Positions 34,948 to 44,046 are shown, counted from the stretch's first letter. The stretch: DNA of 64,000 nt from Chloroflexota bacterium (GCA_027618835.1 JAQCHZ010000008.1:55051-119050); one strand, 5' to 3'. Translations and numbers: made by a program. The notes: generated by a model not told the origin, from the sequence alone.

Positions 34948-34963
34948 TAGAACATCTGTTCTA
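34948..34963. promoter_or_regulatory. LexA-type SOS operator
   Basis: TAGAACATCTGTTCTA is a perfect palindrome with the GAAC-N4-GTTC core of Gram-positive-type LexA boxes. It lies about 195 bases upstream of the imuB start, as expected if the imuB-DUF6504-dnaE2 cassette is DNA-damage induced. A GAAC-N4-GTTC match at about 128-139 lies inside pyk and is probably chance. Confidence 0.7.
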
Positions 34964-35132
34964 AAAAGCAATAGAGACTGTCACTCAATTTGAAAACATG
35001 GCGCGCCGTCATGGAATATCGGTCAATTCTCCGCTGTTATATGAAAATGCTGGATGGCTTAGATGCGTGGGCAACGTCCACTGATTCGTGCAAAAATGTC
35101 GGCATAACCGTGTAGTCGTGAAGGACGTCGAA

Positions 35133-35893
35133 ATGCCCTATGTAGATAACGATGGAGTGAAAATCTGGTTTGAAGTCGAAGGGGAAGGTCAGCCCCTGAT
35201 GTTGATTAACGGAACAACGGGGAATCTGAATATCTGGTGAAGATTGGGAATAGTCGATGCTTTGAAATCGGACTACAAGTTGATTCTCGTCGATGCTCGT
35301 GGGCACGGTCAGAGCGATAAACCACATGAGCCAGCAGCCTATTTGCCTGAGCCGAAATCAAAGGATATCGAAGCGATTCTCGATAGCCTCGGAATCGAAA
35401 CCACCCACTACCTTGGCTACTCGATGGGCGGTCGATTTGGGTTAGACCTCGTATTACACGCTCCACACCGGCTGCGTTCGCTGGTCGCGCAGGGCCTTCA
35501 CCAAAGGCGCTAATGGTGACGAGTTCGATGTTCAGCGATGCGAAATCGATTGAAGACGTTCTACACCAGAGGGAGTCGATTGGCGGAAGAATGCCCGATG
35601 AAATGTGAGCCGAATATTTGACCACCGACATTGATGCCATCAGTGCTTCGCTAGATCATTCAATCCTCGATCAGGAGAGTGTCTATCGAAAGGCGCTTGC
35701 AGAGTTTCATCAGCCAACGTTGATGTTTGTCGGAACAGAAGATGAGCGACACGCCGATATCGAAGCGACCATGCAGACGATGTCGAATGCTGAGTTCATT
35801 TCTATGGATGGACTCGATCACGGTGGCGCCATGCAAGAAATTGCCATAATCCTGCCGCAGATCAAGTCGTTTCTGGATTCGGTTCGTCCTTAA
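35133..35893 (+). pseudogene. Alpha/beta hydrolase, multiply disrupted
   Basis: The N-terminus MPYVDNDGVKIWFEVEGEGQ and LINGTTGNLNIW fits the enol-lactonase-like hydrolases, but TGA follows at 35238-35240. The same frame goes on with LILVDARGHGQSDKP and the nucleophile elbow YLGYSMGGRFG, then ends at TAA (35511). A further frame with another TGA near 35606 leads to LMFVGTEDERH and SMDGLDHGGAM, the acid and histidine blocks. At least three lesions show it is dead. Confidence 0.85.
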
Positions 35894-35931
35894 AAGCAAA
35901 GACCCGGTTTTTTGGCCCGGGTCATGCTTTC
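35893..35931 (+). terminator. Terminator after the hydrolase pseudogene
   Basis: AAAGCA-AA-GACCCGG and CCGGGTC-AT-GCTTT pair around a T-rich loop. The hairpin survives though the gene does not. Confidence 0.7.
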
Positions 35932-35983
35932 GGAGGTCATATTTAGCCGATGGCTACTAATCAGGTAGTCAACGGGCCAGCGA

Positions 35984-36067
35984 TCAGTTGGTCTTTTTAG
36001 ACCGGATCAAAATTGCAGCGACAGCAGAGGCTGCTACCGCACCTGCCAAAACCTTTTTCAGTGCCAT
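35984..36067 (-). CDS. 27-residue predicted membrane peptide
   Basis: On the minus strand an ATG preceded by GGAGGACAGTTAC (a near-perfect Shine-Dalgarno sequence) opens MALKKVLAGAVAASAVAAIL, followed by IRSKKTN and TGA. It has a lysine pair, a 16-17 residue Ala/Val/Leu hydrophobic stretch and a basic tail, as in small single-span membrane proteins or type I toxin-like peptides. No antitoxin RNA is obvious. The ribosome-binding site is one of the best in the window, which supports a real gene. Confidence 0.6.
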   Translation of the reverse strand: MALKKVLAGAVAASAVAAILIRSKKTN

Positions 36068-36387
36068 GTAACTGTCCTCCATTTCTTCGCCCTCAAATGA
36101 CTGATGGGGCGTGCTGTTTGTCTGCGTTGACTAATTATTAGATGCCCAGAATTACAGAACGATTACAGTTCGCTGAGAGTTTGCTGTGAATAGCGTGCTC
36201 GACGTGCCTAAAAAACGGATTATGTTGAAAGCACCGATAACCATTAAGTGGCACAACGATGGCATTACACATACGGATTTCAGATGTAGTCTGAATCCTC
36301 GTCATTCCGGCAGCATTCACTGTCGATAAGACGCAGTCTCGTCGAGCAATGGGCTCGGCGAAAACAAAGTGAAGAACGAACTACCAA
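36068..36387. other. Divergent intergenic region upstream of proS
   Basis: A 320-base region between the small peptide gene and proS. On the minus strand TAATAAT near 36132-36138 is a possible -10 box for the peptide. I found no T-box antiterminator sequence before proS. Confidence 0.4.
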
Positions 36388-38082
36388 ATGAGAAGCTCCC
36401 AACTATTCGGCAAAACCCTTCGACAGGCTCCTGCCGATGCAGAAACCATCAGCCACAAGCTGCTTACACGCGCCGGGTTCATCCAGCAGATTGCAGCAGG
36501 AATATTTAGCCTTCAGCCGCTGGGTAACCGGTCGATCACGAAGATCAAAAACATCATCCGCGACGAGATGGATCGCGCCGGTGGGCAAGAGATCAACATG
36601 CCGGTAGTTCAACCTCGTGATCTATGGGTAGAGTCGGGCAGGGCAGACACGTTCGTTCCGCCACTTGCAAGATTCGAAGATCGTCGAGAGCGCGAGATGA
36701 TTATTGCGCCTACCCACGAAGAAACTGCCACAGCGATGGCTCGTGCAGGAGTAGCCAGCTACCGAGATCTGCCGTTTACTATCTATCAGATTCAGACGAA
36801 GTTCCGTGATGAAACTCGTCCACGAGGCGGACTGCTTCGTGTACGTGAATTCGAAATGAAAGATGCCTACTCGTTTGACGCCGATGAAGAGGGAATGGAC
36901 CGTAGCTTCCAAGCGATGGTTGCCGCTTACAAGCGAATTTTCAAACGCTGTGGTCTCGACGTGATTATGGTCGACGCCGATTCTGGCGGAATTGGCGGTA
37001 AGGACTCGAACGAGTTCGTGCTGCTAACCGACAGCGGTGAAGACACGATTCTTATGTCGAACGAAAGCGATTATGCCGCCAACGTCGAAAAAGCTTCGTT
37101 CATTAAGAAGGCGTTTCCGATCGAAGAACTTGGTGAAGTTGAAGAATTTGCAACACCAGGTATCAAGACGATCGAAGAACTGGCGAAGGCCGAGGGTGTT
37201 TCGAAATCGAAAACCGCTAAGGCTGTGTTCTACAGCGTCGACGGTGAGATAGTCGTCGTGACCATTCGTGGTGACTACGAGGTTAACGAAACCAAGCTTC
37301 GTAATCTGCTCGATGGCGCCGAGCCTAAACTCGCAACGCCCGAAGAAGTGAAAGCTGCGGGATTGGTTTCAGGGTCGGCATCAGCTGTCGGGCTAACAGG
37401 CATGAAGAGCGTTGTGGACGATTCGATAACTATGGGATCGAACTATCTTGCTGGAGCCAACAAAGATGGCTTTCACCTGCGCAATGTCAACTTCGAGCGA
37501 GACTTCAAAGCCGATATTGTTGCCGACATTGCCGAAGCGAAGAAGGGCTACCTTTCGCCCGACGGCAAAGGCAAGCTCGTTGCCAAGCGTGGGATCGAAA
37601 TTGGGCACGTGTTCAAGCTCGGCAACGTCTATTCATCGAAAATGGGTGCCAACTACACGAATGAAGATGGCGAGCAGAACGAGATTCTCATGGGCTGCTA
37701 CGGCATAGGAGTCGGGCGGTTACTGGCTGCAGCTGTTGAAGCTAACCACGATGATTTCGGCATGCTTCTACCAAGAGCCATCGCACCGTACGAAATCTAC
37801 CTCGCTGGGCTAAATCTCAACGACCCAAACATCGCCGGTAAGGCCGAGATGATCTACGAAACGTTGCAAAACGCTGGTTACGAAGTGCTCTTCGATGATC
37901 GAGACGCTCCTCCTGGAGTGAAGTTCAAGGACGCCGACTTACTGGGAATTCCTGCTCGGGTCGTGATCAGCTCTCGCAGCCTCGAAAACGGTGGCGTTGA
38001 AGTGAAGTCTAGGATCAGCAAAGATGCGGAGATCGTCGCTGAATCTGACGTACTCGCAAGCGTTAAAGCACTATTCGATTAG
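36388..38082 (+). CDS. proS: Prolyl-tRNA synthetase
   Basis: A 564-residue class II synthetase of the bacterial type that charges tRNA-Pro. Motif 1 is near IIRDEMDRAGGQEINMPVVQP, motif 2 is KFRDETRPRGGLLRVREFEM with KDAYSF, and motif 3 is GCYGIGVGRLLAA. The INS editing domain, which removes mischarged alanine, spans about residues 225-390 (KTIEELAKAEGVSKSKTAKA). The anticodon-binding domain has LFDDRDAPPGVKFKDADLLG. No neighbours suggest an operon. Confidence 0.97.
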   Translation: MRSSQLFGKTLRQAPADAETISHKLLTRAGFIQQIAAGIFSLQPLGNRSITKIKNIIRDEMDRAGGQEINMPVVQPRDLWVESGRADTFVPPLARFEDRREREMIIAPTHEETATAMARAGVASYRDLPFTIYQIQTKFRDETRPRGGLLRVREFEMKDAYSFDADEEGMDRSFQAMVAAYKRIFKRCGLDVIMVDADSGGIGGKDSNEFVLLTDSGEDTILMSNESDYAANVEKASFIKKAFPIEELGEVEEFATPGIKTIEELAKAEGVSKSKTAKAVFYSVDGEIVVVTIRGDYEVNETKLRNLLDGAEPKLATPEEVKAAGLVSGSASAVGLTGMKSVVDDSITMGSNYLAGANKDGFHLRNVNFERDFKADIVADIAEAKKGYLSPDGKGKLVAKRGIEIGHVFKLGNVYSSKMGANYTNEDGEQNEILMGCYGIGVGRLLAAAVEANHDDFGMLLPRAIAPYEIYLAGLNLNDPNIAGKAEMIYETLQNAGYEVLFDDRDAPPGVKFKDADLLGIPARVVISSRSLENGGVEVKSRISKDAEIVAESDVLASVKALFD

Positions 38083-38250
38083 TTGAAAAATCAGGCAGTT
38101 GTTAGTCACTTGTGCTCGAATGAGTACGAATTGGTATAACCGTAACTTGCCATTAGCAGGTATGATGGAGTACGTGTTCAGACGTTTCTATCCGTCACTC
38201 ACCGGTATATTTGGTGAACTGTTGGTGGTTGGGTTGGGCACGAAAATGAG

Positions 38251-38335
38251 AATGTGGGACGATAACCGTACGTACGGCAATGGATATGTTCAACTTTGAA
38301 CATTCGATGGGATTCCCACTAACGAGGCTTGATTT
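38251..38335 (+). promoter_or_regulatory. Conserved 5' leader of RRM gene copy 2
   Basis: AATGTGGGACGATAACCGTA (38251-38270) is identical to the block before copy 1. CGGCAAT, the hairpin ATGTTC-AACTTT-GAACAT, and GAACATTCGATGGGATTC (38298-38315) follow in the same order and similar spacing, then the start codon. Confidence 0.7.
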
Positions 38336-38683
38336 ATGGGTAAGAAGTTATTTGTTGGTAGCCTGGCATGGGCGACAGACTCGTCTGGTCTTCAGTCAGC
38401 ATTTAGCCGTTTCGGCGAAATCGAAGAAGCTACAGTCATCAGCGATCGCGAGACCGGACGGTCACGTGGTTTCGGATTTGTAACCTTCGTTGACGAAAGT
38501 TCAACACAGCAGGCCATTGCAGAAATGAACGGCGCTGACTTGGACGGACGTCCGATCGTAGTAAACGAAGCTAAAGAACAGGCTCCTCGCTCCGGCGGCG
38601 GCGGCGGCGGCGGTGGATACCGTGGCGGCGGCGGCGGCGGTAACGGCGGCGGCGGCGGCGGCGGTCGAAGAGAACGCTGGTAA
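38336..38683 (+). CDS. Glycine-rich RRM RNA-binding protein, copy 2
   Basis: A 115-residue RRM protein with RNP2 KLFVGSLAW, RNP1 SRGFGFVTF and a tail of glycine runs ending RRERW. It is a close paralogue of the gene at 4684. Differences cluster in helices (AFSRFGEIEE against AFERFGDIEE, and the segment after RNP1) and in the tail, which here is almost pure Gly and lacks the Asp/Arg repeats. It probably binds single-stranded RNA and may act as a cold or stress RNA chaperone. Confidence 0.93.
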   Translation: MGKKLFVGSLAWATDSSGLQSAFSRFGEIEEATVISDRETGRSRGFGFVTFVDESSTQQAIAEMNGADLDGRPIVVNEAKEQAPRSGGGGGGGGYRGGGGGGNGGGGGGGRRERW

Positions 38684-38692
38684 GCCATTCAC

Positions 38693-38712
38693 TGTAGTTA
38701 CACCAAACTACA
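38693..38712 (+). promoter_or_regulatory. Conserved 3'-UTR hairpin of RRM gene copy 2
   Basis: TGTAGTTACACCAAACTACA, identical to the element after copy 1, forms a perfect 7-bp stem with loop ACACCA, nine bases after the stop codon. Confidence 0.7.
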
Positions 38713-38726
38713 TTTATGTGAAGCAA

Positions 38727-38766
38727 ATTACGGGTGTTGCCTTCGGGCAGCATCCGTAATTTCTTT
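38727..38766 (+). terminator. Terminator of RRM gene copy 2
   Basis: ATTACGGGTGTTGCC and GGCAGCATCCGTAAT pair over 15 positions around a UUCG loop, followed by TTCTTT. Confidence 0.88.
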
Positions 38767-38921
38767 AACTCGGGTTATTCAGGTGTGTATCTCATTTATG
38801 CGGTTGATTTCGGCGTGCTAAAAATGGTGATTACCGGTTCTTGTTCATGCGGGTAATAAACGGATATACGTGGTAAGGTTAACCAAGTAAGGCTCAGACA
38901 TTTCAAGAGCTTGACACTGAG

Positions 38922-38946
38922 AAGTGGGCAACGCCCGCTTTTTTTG
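38922..38946 (+). terminator. Attenuator-like hairpin before nusA
   Basis: AAGTGGGC-AAC-GCCCGCTT followed by TTTTTTG lies 33 bases upstream of the nusA start and downstream of its likely promoter region. A terminator in this position suggests the nusA operon is controlled by attenuation, as NusA itself affects termination. It could alternatively end a short upstream transcript. Confidence 0.7.
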
Positions 38947-38978
38947 TGTCTTTCAATAGTGTGAACCGGAGTAATTAG

Positions 38979-40439
38979 TTGAAGAGTGATCTGCGAATAG
39001 CGGTTACCCAACTCGCTGCCGAGCGAAATCTACCTCAGCCAGTCGTAGTGAAGGCTGTGGAGGCTGCGCTCGCGGCTGCTTACAAGCGCGATCCTGCTGC
39101 TCAAGGGCAGGATGTAATTGTGGAGATGGACCCAGCCGACGGTGATGTAACCGTTCGCACAGTCCGTCACGTTGTCGAAGAAGTCGAAGATCCTCTGATG
39201 GAACTGACTGTCGAGGACGCACAAAAGCTTCAAGAAGGCGCTGTAGTTGGCGACATTATTGAAACCGGTCAACTGGACTACAACCCAGGTCGAATCGCAG
39301 CCCAGACAGCCAAGCAGGTCGTTATGCAACGACTTCGTGAGGCAGAGCGCGACATCGTATTTGAAGAGTTCATCGACAAAGAGGGTGAAGTACTTACGGC
39401 CACTATTCAGCGAGTTGAGTCACGCTGGGTAACTATCGACCTAGGCAAGGCCGAGGCTGTTATGCCGCCTGCCGAGCAGTCGCCGTTTGAGCGATACAGG
39501 CCCGGTCAACAACTAAAATTCTTTGTTGTTCAGGTTGGTAAAACCATCCGTGGACCCGAAATCGTTGTTTCCCGAACACACCCAGATCTTCTTCGCCGAC
39601 TATTCGAGGTTGAAGTGCCTGAAATATTCAGCGGTGTGGTCGAAATCAAGGCAATCGCACGAGAGCCTGGAGCACGTTCGAAAGTCGCGGTCACCTCGAA
39701 CCAAGAGGGTGTCGACGCTGTCGGTGCTTGTGTTGGTCTTCGTGGAATTCGCATCCAGAACGTTGTCAACGAGCTTCTTGGCGAGAAAATCGACGTCATT
39801 GAGTGGGATGAAGACCCAGTCAAGTTCATTGCAAACTCTCTCAGCCCGGCTGTAGCCGACCGTGTCATCCTCAACGTGGAAGACGAGTCAGCGACAGTAT
39901 TGGTTCCAGATCGTCAGTTGTCATTGGCAATTGGTCGCGAAGGACAGAACGCTCGACTTGCTGCGAAGCTAACTAACTGGCGAATTGACATTCAAGGCAC
40001 CAGCCAGATTGTTGAAGAAGCACCGGCTATTCCAGAACCTGAAGTATCCGTGGCTGCAGCAGAGGTGGCGGCCGCACCTGTAGCAGAGGTGGCTGAGGCA
40101 TCACCTGTAGCTGAAGTCAAATCGGAAATCGCTGTTGAACCAGTAGTCGACGACAGAGCCGCTAAGGCCGCCGCTGATGCTGAACTCGCAGCACTTGAAG
40201 AAGAGCTTGCTGTTCTCGAACGAGAAGAAGAAGAACGCAAGGCTGCTAAGGAATCTGAAGTCCTCGACGTTTCATCCGATGATCTCTGGCAGGTTGACGG
40301 CGGATCGAAAGCAGCTCCTGCTAAGGCAGTTGACGGAATTCGATTCGCAGAAGATATTGCAGGATTCCGAGAAACCGATGCAGGTCGTCGTGGCGGTAGA
40401 CGTGGCGGAAGCAGCGCTCGTAACCGTAGGCGCCGGTAG
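38979..40439 (+). CDS. nusA: Transcription termination/antitermination protein NusA
   Basis: A 486-residue RNA polymerase-binding factor that modulates pausing and termination. The N-terminal domain (LAAERNLPQPVVVKAVEAAL) is followed by an S1 domain (TATIQRVESRWVTIDLGKAE) and two KH domains (ACVGLRGIRIQNVVNELLGE, LAIGREGQNARLAAKLTNW). An Ala/Glu-rich linker and a C-terminus ending RRGGRRGGSSARNRRRR form an unusual basic extension. The start is TTG with CCGGAG upstream. rimP, usually just before nusA, is absent. Confidence 0.96.
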   Translation: MKSDLRIAVTQLAAERNLPQPVVVKAVEAALAAAYKRDPAAQGQDVIVEMDPADGDVTVRTVRHVVEEVEDPLMELTVEDAQKLQEGAVVGDIIETGQLDYNPGRIAAQTAKQVVMQRLREAERDIVFEEFIDKEGEVLTATIQRVESRWVTIDLGKAEAVMPPAEQSPFERYRPGQQLKFFVVQVGKTIRGPEIVVSRTHPDLLRRLFEVEVPEIFSGVVEIKAIAREPGARSKVAVTSNQEGVDAVGACVGLRGIRIQNVVNELLGEKIDVIEWDEDPVKFIANSLSPAVADRVILNVEDESATVLVPDRQLSLAIGREGQNARLAAKLTNWRIDIQGTSQIVEEAPAIPEPEVSVAAAEVAAAPVAEVAEASPVAEVKSEIAVEPVVDDRAAKAAADAELAALEEELAVLEREEEERKAAKESEVLDVSSDDLWQVDGGSKAAPAKAVDGIRFAEDIAGFRETDAGRRGGRRGGSSARNRRRR

Positions 40440-40465
40440 TAATTGATATCGCAGGTTTGGGTTAG

Positions 40466-40747
40466 ATGAGTCAACAAAACCGGCACATCCCCACCCGAAC
40501 CTGTGTGGTCTGCCGAACAAAGCGGCAGCGAGATGAGCTTCTCAGGTTAGTTAAAACGTCTAAAGGGCAGATTCTGTTTGACAGCACCGGACGAATGGAC
40601 GGTCGAGGTGCTTACGTTTGTGCAGATGCCGATCACTGGGGTGAGGGCATCGATAGAGGTAGACTTAAGAACGCTCTAAAAGCGACGATTGAAGATTCGA
40701 CACTGAGATCGCTCAACGAGGCAATGGATTTGCCTAACAATGAGTAA
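40466..40747 (+). CDS. ylxR: YlxR/RnpM RNA-binding protein
   Basis: A 93-residue member of the DUF448 family, usually found between nusA and infB as here. The signature is PTRTCVVCRTKRQRDELLRL and DGRGAYVCADADHW. Homologues bind RNA and one has been reported to modulate RNase P. The proximity to nusA (26 bases) and infB (28 bases) indicates one transcript. Confidence 0.92.
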   Translation: MSQQNRHIPTRTCVVCRTKRQRDELLRLVKTSKGQILFDSTGRMDGRGAYVCADADHWGEGIDRGRLKNALKATIEDSTLRSLNEAMDLPNNE

Positions 40748-40775
40748 CTGATCCAACAAGGGAACTAACTGGTAA

Positions 40776-42641
40776 ATGGCACAACGCAATGGACAACGTG
40801 GCAACCGATCTAACAGAGGCGGGCGCTCAAGCGGGCCTGGCGGACCTGGTGGCCCTCCACGCGTCGTTTTAGAAGATCTCACACCGCGCTCCCCGGTCGC
40901 CCTGCCAGCTCAGTCCACCGTTGGAGAACTTGCAGAAATCCTTGAGATGTCTAACGTCGACACGATCAAGGCTCTGATGCGACTAGGCATCATGGCGACT
41001 GTCAACGAAACAATCGAGTTCGATATCGCTGCCAAAGTTGCTGCTTCATTTGAAATTGGCGTACTCAAACCAAAAGACCGCGAAGAAAGTTCCGCCGCCG
41101 TTAAGGTCGGTGTCGACGATGATCTGACGGAAGAAAACTCCGTCACCCGTCCACCGGTCATCACGGTTCTTGGTCACGTAGACCACGGTAAGACCACATT
41201 GCTTGACGCCATTCGGGGCGCAAAAGTGGTTGATTCTGAAGCCGGTGGTATTACACAGAGCATCGGTGCGTACCAGGTCAATAAAGATGGCCAGTTGCTC
41301 ACATTTATCGACACTCCAGGTCACGCTGCGTTCACACAGATGCGAGCCAGTGGCGCACAGGTAACCGACATCGCTGTGTTGGTTATCGCTGCCGATGACG
41401 GTGTTATGCCGCAGTCGCTCGAGGCTATTGACCACGCACGGGCTGCGGGTGTTCCGATCATTGTTGCGATTAACAAGATGGACGCCCCGGGTGCAGACAT
41501 AGACCGTGCCAACGCCCAGCTTGCCGAGCACGAAATTATCGTTGAGTCGTACGGTGGCGATACCGTTGCTGTTCCTGTTTCCGCTCTTAAGGGCGAAGGA
41601 ATCGACGAACTTCTGGAATCTCTGCTTCTGATTGCTGAAATTCAAGAACTAAAAGCCAACCCCAACCGACCCGGAATCGGCGTGGTAATCGAATCTCACA
41701 TGGATCGATCCCGTGGCGCAGTCACATCGGTTCTTATCAAATCAGGAACTGTGCGAAACGGCGACAACATCGCTGCCGGTTTGTTCCGGGGCCGCATCAA
41801 ATCCATGGTTGATGGTTTTGGGAATGTCGTTAAAGAAGCCGGACCTTCGACACCGATTGAAGTTCTTGGTCTGAACGGTACGCCAGCAGCTGGTGACCAA
41901 TTTGACGTAGTTGCATCTGACCGAGCTGGTCGTGATCTTGTTGCGGCTAGGGAGCGTCAAGCTTCTAAGCGCAAGGACACCCGAGCAGCCACAACGATGG
42001 CTGAAGTTATGCGCCGTGTCCAGCAGTCTGATTCGAAAGAACTATTGGTCGTTATCAAGACGGGCAATCACGGATCGATCGACGCAGTACAACGAGCGGT
42101 TGAGCAAGTATCTAATGATGAAGTTCAGGTTCGCGTACTTAGCGCTGCGTCCGGAGCTATCAACGAATCTGACATTCTTCTCGCATCTGCTTCAGACGCT
42201 ATGGTCATGGGATTTGAGACATCGGTCGAGCCAGGCGCTCGTCGTCAGGCCGACGCCGAAGGAATCACTATCCGAACTTACGACATCATCTACAACCTCG
42301 TTGATGAAGTTGAAGATGCTGCACGTGGTTTGCTTGAGCCTGAACGTAAGACTGTTGTTCTCGGTCACGCAAGCGTTCTCGAAGTGTTCACACATGGCAA
42401 GCGCGAACAAATCGCTGGTATACGAGTTACCGACGGTATGTTCAAGCGATCTGGCCGAATGCGGGTTATCCGAAACGGAGACGAGATCTTCGACGGAGCT
42501 ATCACTTCGATGCGCCACCTCAAGGAAAGCGTCCGCGAGTTGGCAAACAACTTCGAGGGTGGTGTGAAGATCGATGGTTTCCACGAATACCAGACCGGCG
42601 ACGTGCTGGAAGGTTACGAAATTCAGGTCACCCGGCGATAA
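40776..42641 (+). CDS. infB: Translation initiation factor IF-2
   Basis: A 621-residue GTPase that places initiator tRNA on the 30S subunit. After a short Arg/Gly-rich start (RNRSNRGGRSSGPGGPGGPP region) comes the IF2-N fold, then the G domain: GHVDHGKTTLLDAI (G1), DTPGHAAFTQM (G3), NKMDAPGAD (G4) and SALKGEGIDE (G5). Domains II-IV follow with the C-terminal initiator-tRNA-binding barrel. The N-terminal extension is much shorter than in enterobacteria. Confidence 0.97.
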   Translation: MAQRNGQRGNRSNRGGRSSGPGGPGGPPRVVLEDLTPRSPVALPAQSTVGELAEILEMSNVDTIKALMRLGIMATVNETIEFDIAAKVAASFEIGVLKPKDREESSAAVKVGVDDDLTEENSVTRPPVITVLGHVDHGKTTLLDAIRGAKVVDSEAGGITQSIGAYQVNKDGQLLTFIDTPGHAAFTQMRASGAQVTDIAVLVIAADDGVMPQSLEAIDHARAAGVPIIVAINKMDAPGADIDRANAQLAEHEIIVESYGGDTVAVPVSALKGEGIDELLESLLLIAEIQELKANPNRPGIGVVIESHMDRSRGAVTSVLIKSGTVRNGDNIAAGLFRGRIKSMVDGFGNVVKEAGPSTPIEVLGLNGTPAAGDQFDVVASDRAGRDLVAARERQASKRKDTRAATTMAEVMRRVQQSDSKELLVVIKTGNHGSIDAVQRAVEQVSNDEVQVRVLSAASGAINESDILLASASDAMVMGFETSVEPGARRQADAEGITIRTYDIIYNLVDEVEDAARGLLEPERKTVVLGHASVLEVFTHGKREQIAGIRVTDGMFKRSGRMRVIRNGDEIFDGAITSMRHLKESVRELANNFEGGVKIDGFHEYQTGDVLEGYEIQVTRR

Positions 42642-42715
42642 TCGACCGGTTCGATTGGATTAGTCGTTCCTTTTCCTCTATTGATTTGAGGTTGAAGATG
42701 GAAGGAGTTAAGTAA

Positions 42716-43096
42716 GTGACGGACGAAAGACGTGGCGGACGTGTTAATCATACGATTCAGCGCGAGCTAGGCACATGTATCGAAGAGTTGAGCGATCCGC
42801 GGTTGTCTCCAATGACATCTGTTACTGGCGTTGAAGTGGACCGTGACCTTTCGATGGCGAAAGTTCACATCAGTGTTCTTGGCACTGATCAGGAACGTGA
42901 AGACACGCTTGAGGCGCTTCGTTCAGCGGCTACTCGACTTCGCATGGAAATTTCACATCGAATCGAAATTCGCCGAATGCCCCGACTCTCGTTCTTTGTC
43001 GACTCGACGATGCAGACGGGTGCCGACATGGATCAGATAATTGACCGCGTGATGAGCGAAGACAGTCGGCGTTTTGCCGACCGGGACGGTAGTTGA
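42716..43096 (+). CDS. rbfA: Ribosome-binding factor A
   Basis: A 126-residue 30S maturation factor with a type-II KH fold. NHTIQRELGTCIEELSDPRL begins the family pattern, VTGVEVDRDLSMAKVHISVL and RMPRLSFFVDSTMQTGADMD follow. The GTG start has GGAAGGAG upstream. Its TGA overlaps the TTG of truB, so the two are translationally coupled. Confidence 0.93.
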   Translation: MTDERRGGRVNHTIQRELGTCIEELSDPRLSPMTSVTGVEVDRDLSMAKVHISVLGTDQEREDTLEALRSAATRLRMEISHRIEIRRMPRLSFFVDSTMQTGADMDQIIDRVMSEDSRRFADRDGS

Positions 43097-44046
43097 CTGA
43101 CGAGCGAAATACCTCCGCTGAAACGCAGCGAGTGGGGCTGGCTGCTGGCGGTTATCTGAACATCAACAAGCCCCAGGGTTGGACATCGACCGACGTAGTT
43201 CGCAAGCTCAAGGGTGTTACCCGCGCCAAGAAGATTGGCCACGGCGGAACTCTCGATCCATTGGCGACCGGAGTGCTACCGATATGCGTTGGCTCAGCAA
43301 CTCGCTTTGCCGACACGGTGCTTCTTGGCACCAAGTCGTACCGAATAACAATGACGCTTGGATCGTCGACTAACACCTACGACTCAGAAGGCGACACGAC
43401 GGCGGAGGCAGACTGGTCTGCTGTTTCCCAAGATCAAGTCGTCGAGTCTTTGAACGACTTTCGTGGCAAATTCGGCCAAGTCCCACCAATGTTTTCGGCA
43501 CTTCACCATAACGGCAAGCGACTGTACGAGCTGGCTCGGAAGGGAATCGAAGTCGAACGGCCGGCACGACCGGTTGAGACGATAAGTCTTGAGCTAGTCG
43601 AATTTAACGCACCAGAAGTGATTCTAGATGTTGAATGCGGGCATGGTTTCTACGCCCGAACTCTTGTTCATGACATTGGCGAAAAACTTGGTACGTACGC
43701 ACATATGACAGGTCTCGTTCGTACGCACGCAGGTGCTTTCAAATTGGAAGATACCGTAACGATCGAGCAAGTGGTCGAAGCGGCCGATTCGGGTGATTGG
43801 CGCGACGTAGCCATGCCTATCGACACAACATTGCAACATATGCAACAGGCTACTCTTACTTCGGCACAGGTTGAAATGGTGGAGTACGGTCGGCAGATCG
43901 CGGTTGGCGATATTGGCAAGCCCGGAGAGTTCGAGTCGGGCGATCGTATTCGCGCTTACGCTCCCGATGGCGAGCTACTTGCGATCCTGATATTCGAACC
44001 TGAAAAACTCGGCTGGCGACCCGAAAAAGTATTAACAGCGATCTAA
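43093..44046 (+). CDS. truB: tRNA pseudouridine(55) synthase
   Basis: A 317-residue enzyme that makes pseudouridine 55 in the T-loop of tRNAs. GYLNINKPQGWTSTDVVRKL and the catalytic-Asp block KIGHGGTLDPLATGVLPICV are clear, with SALHHNGKRLYELAR and CGHGFYARTLVHDIG further on, and a PUA-like C-terminus. It starts with TTG overlapping the end of rbfA. The first 20 residues before GYLNI are an extension. No ribF or rpsO follows. Confidence 0.95.
   Translation: MTDERNTSAETQRVGLAAGGYLNINKPQGWTSTDVVRKLKGVTRAKKIGHGGTLDPLATGVLPICVGSATRFADTVLLGTKSYRITMTLGSSTNTYDSEGDTTAEADWSAVSQDQVVESLNDFRGKFGQVPPMFSALHHNGKRLYELARKGIEVERPARPVETISLELVEFNAPEVILDVECGHGFYARTLVHDIGEKLGTYAHMTGLVRTHAGAFKLEDTVTIEQVVEAADSGDWRDVAMPIDTTLQHMQQATLTSAQVEMVEYGRQIAVGDIGKPGEFESGDRIRAYAPDGELLAILIFEPEKLGWRPEKVLTAI

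Noticed and set aside
36200..36387. T-box riboswitch before proS
   Set aside because: The conserved antiterminator bulge sequence and a paired terminator are not present.
38580..38680. Gly-codon (GGC) run as a microsatellite or assembly error
   Set aside because: It is in frame with a conserved RRM protein, and the paralogue has a similar Gly-rich tail.
38392..38753. Minus-strand frames opposite the RRM gene, rich in Pro or Ala
   Set aside because: They are antisense images of the glycine repeats, with no ribosome-binding site or known domain.
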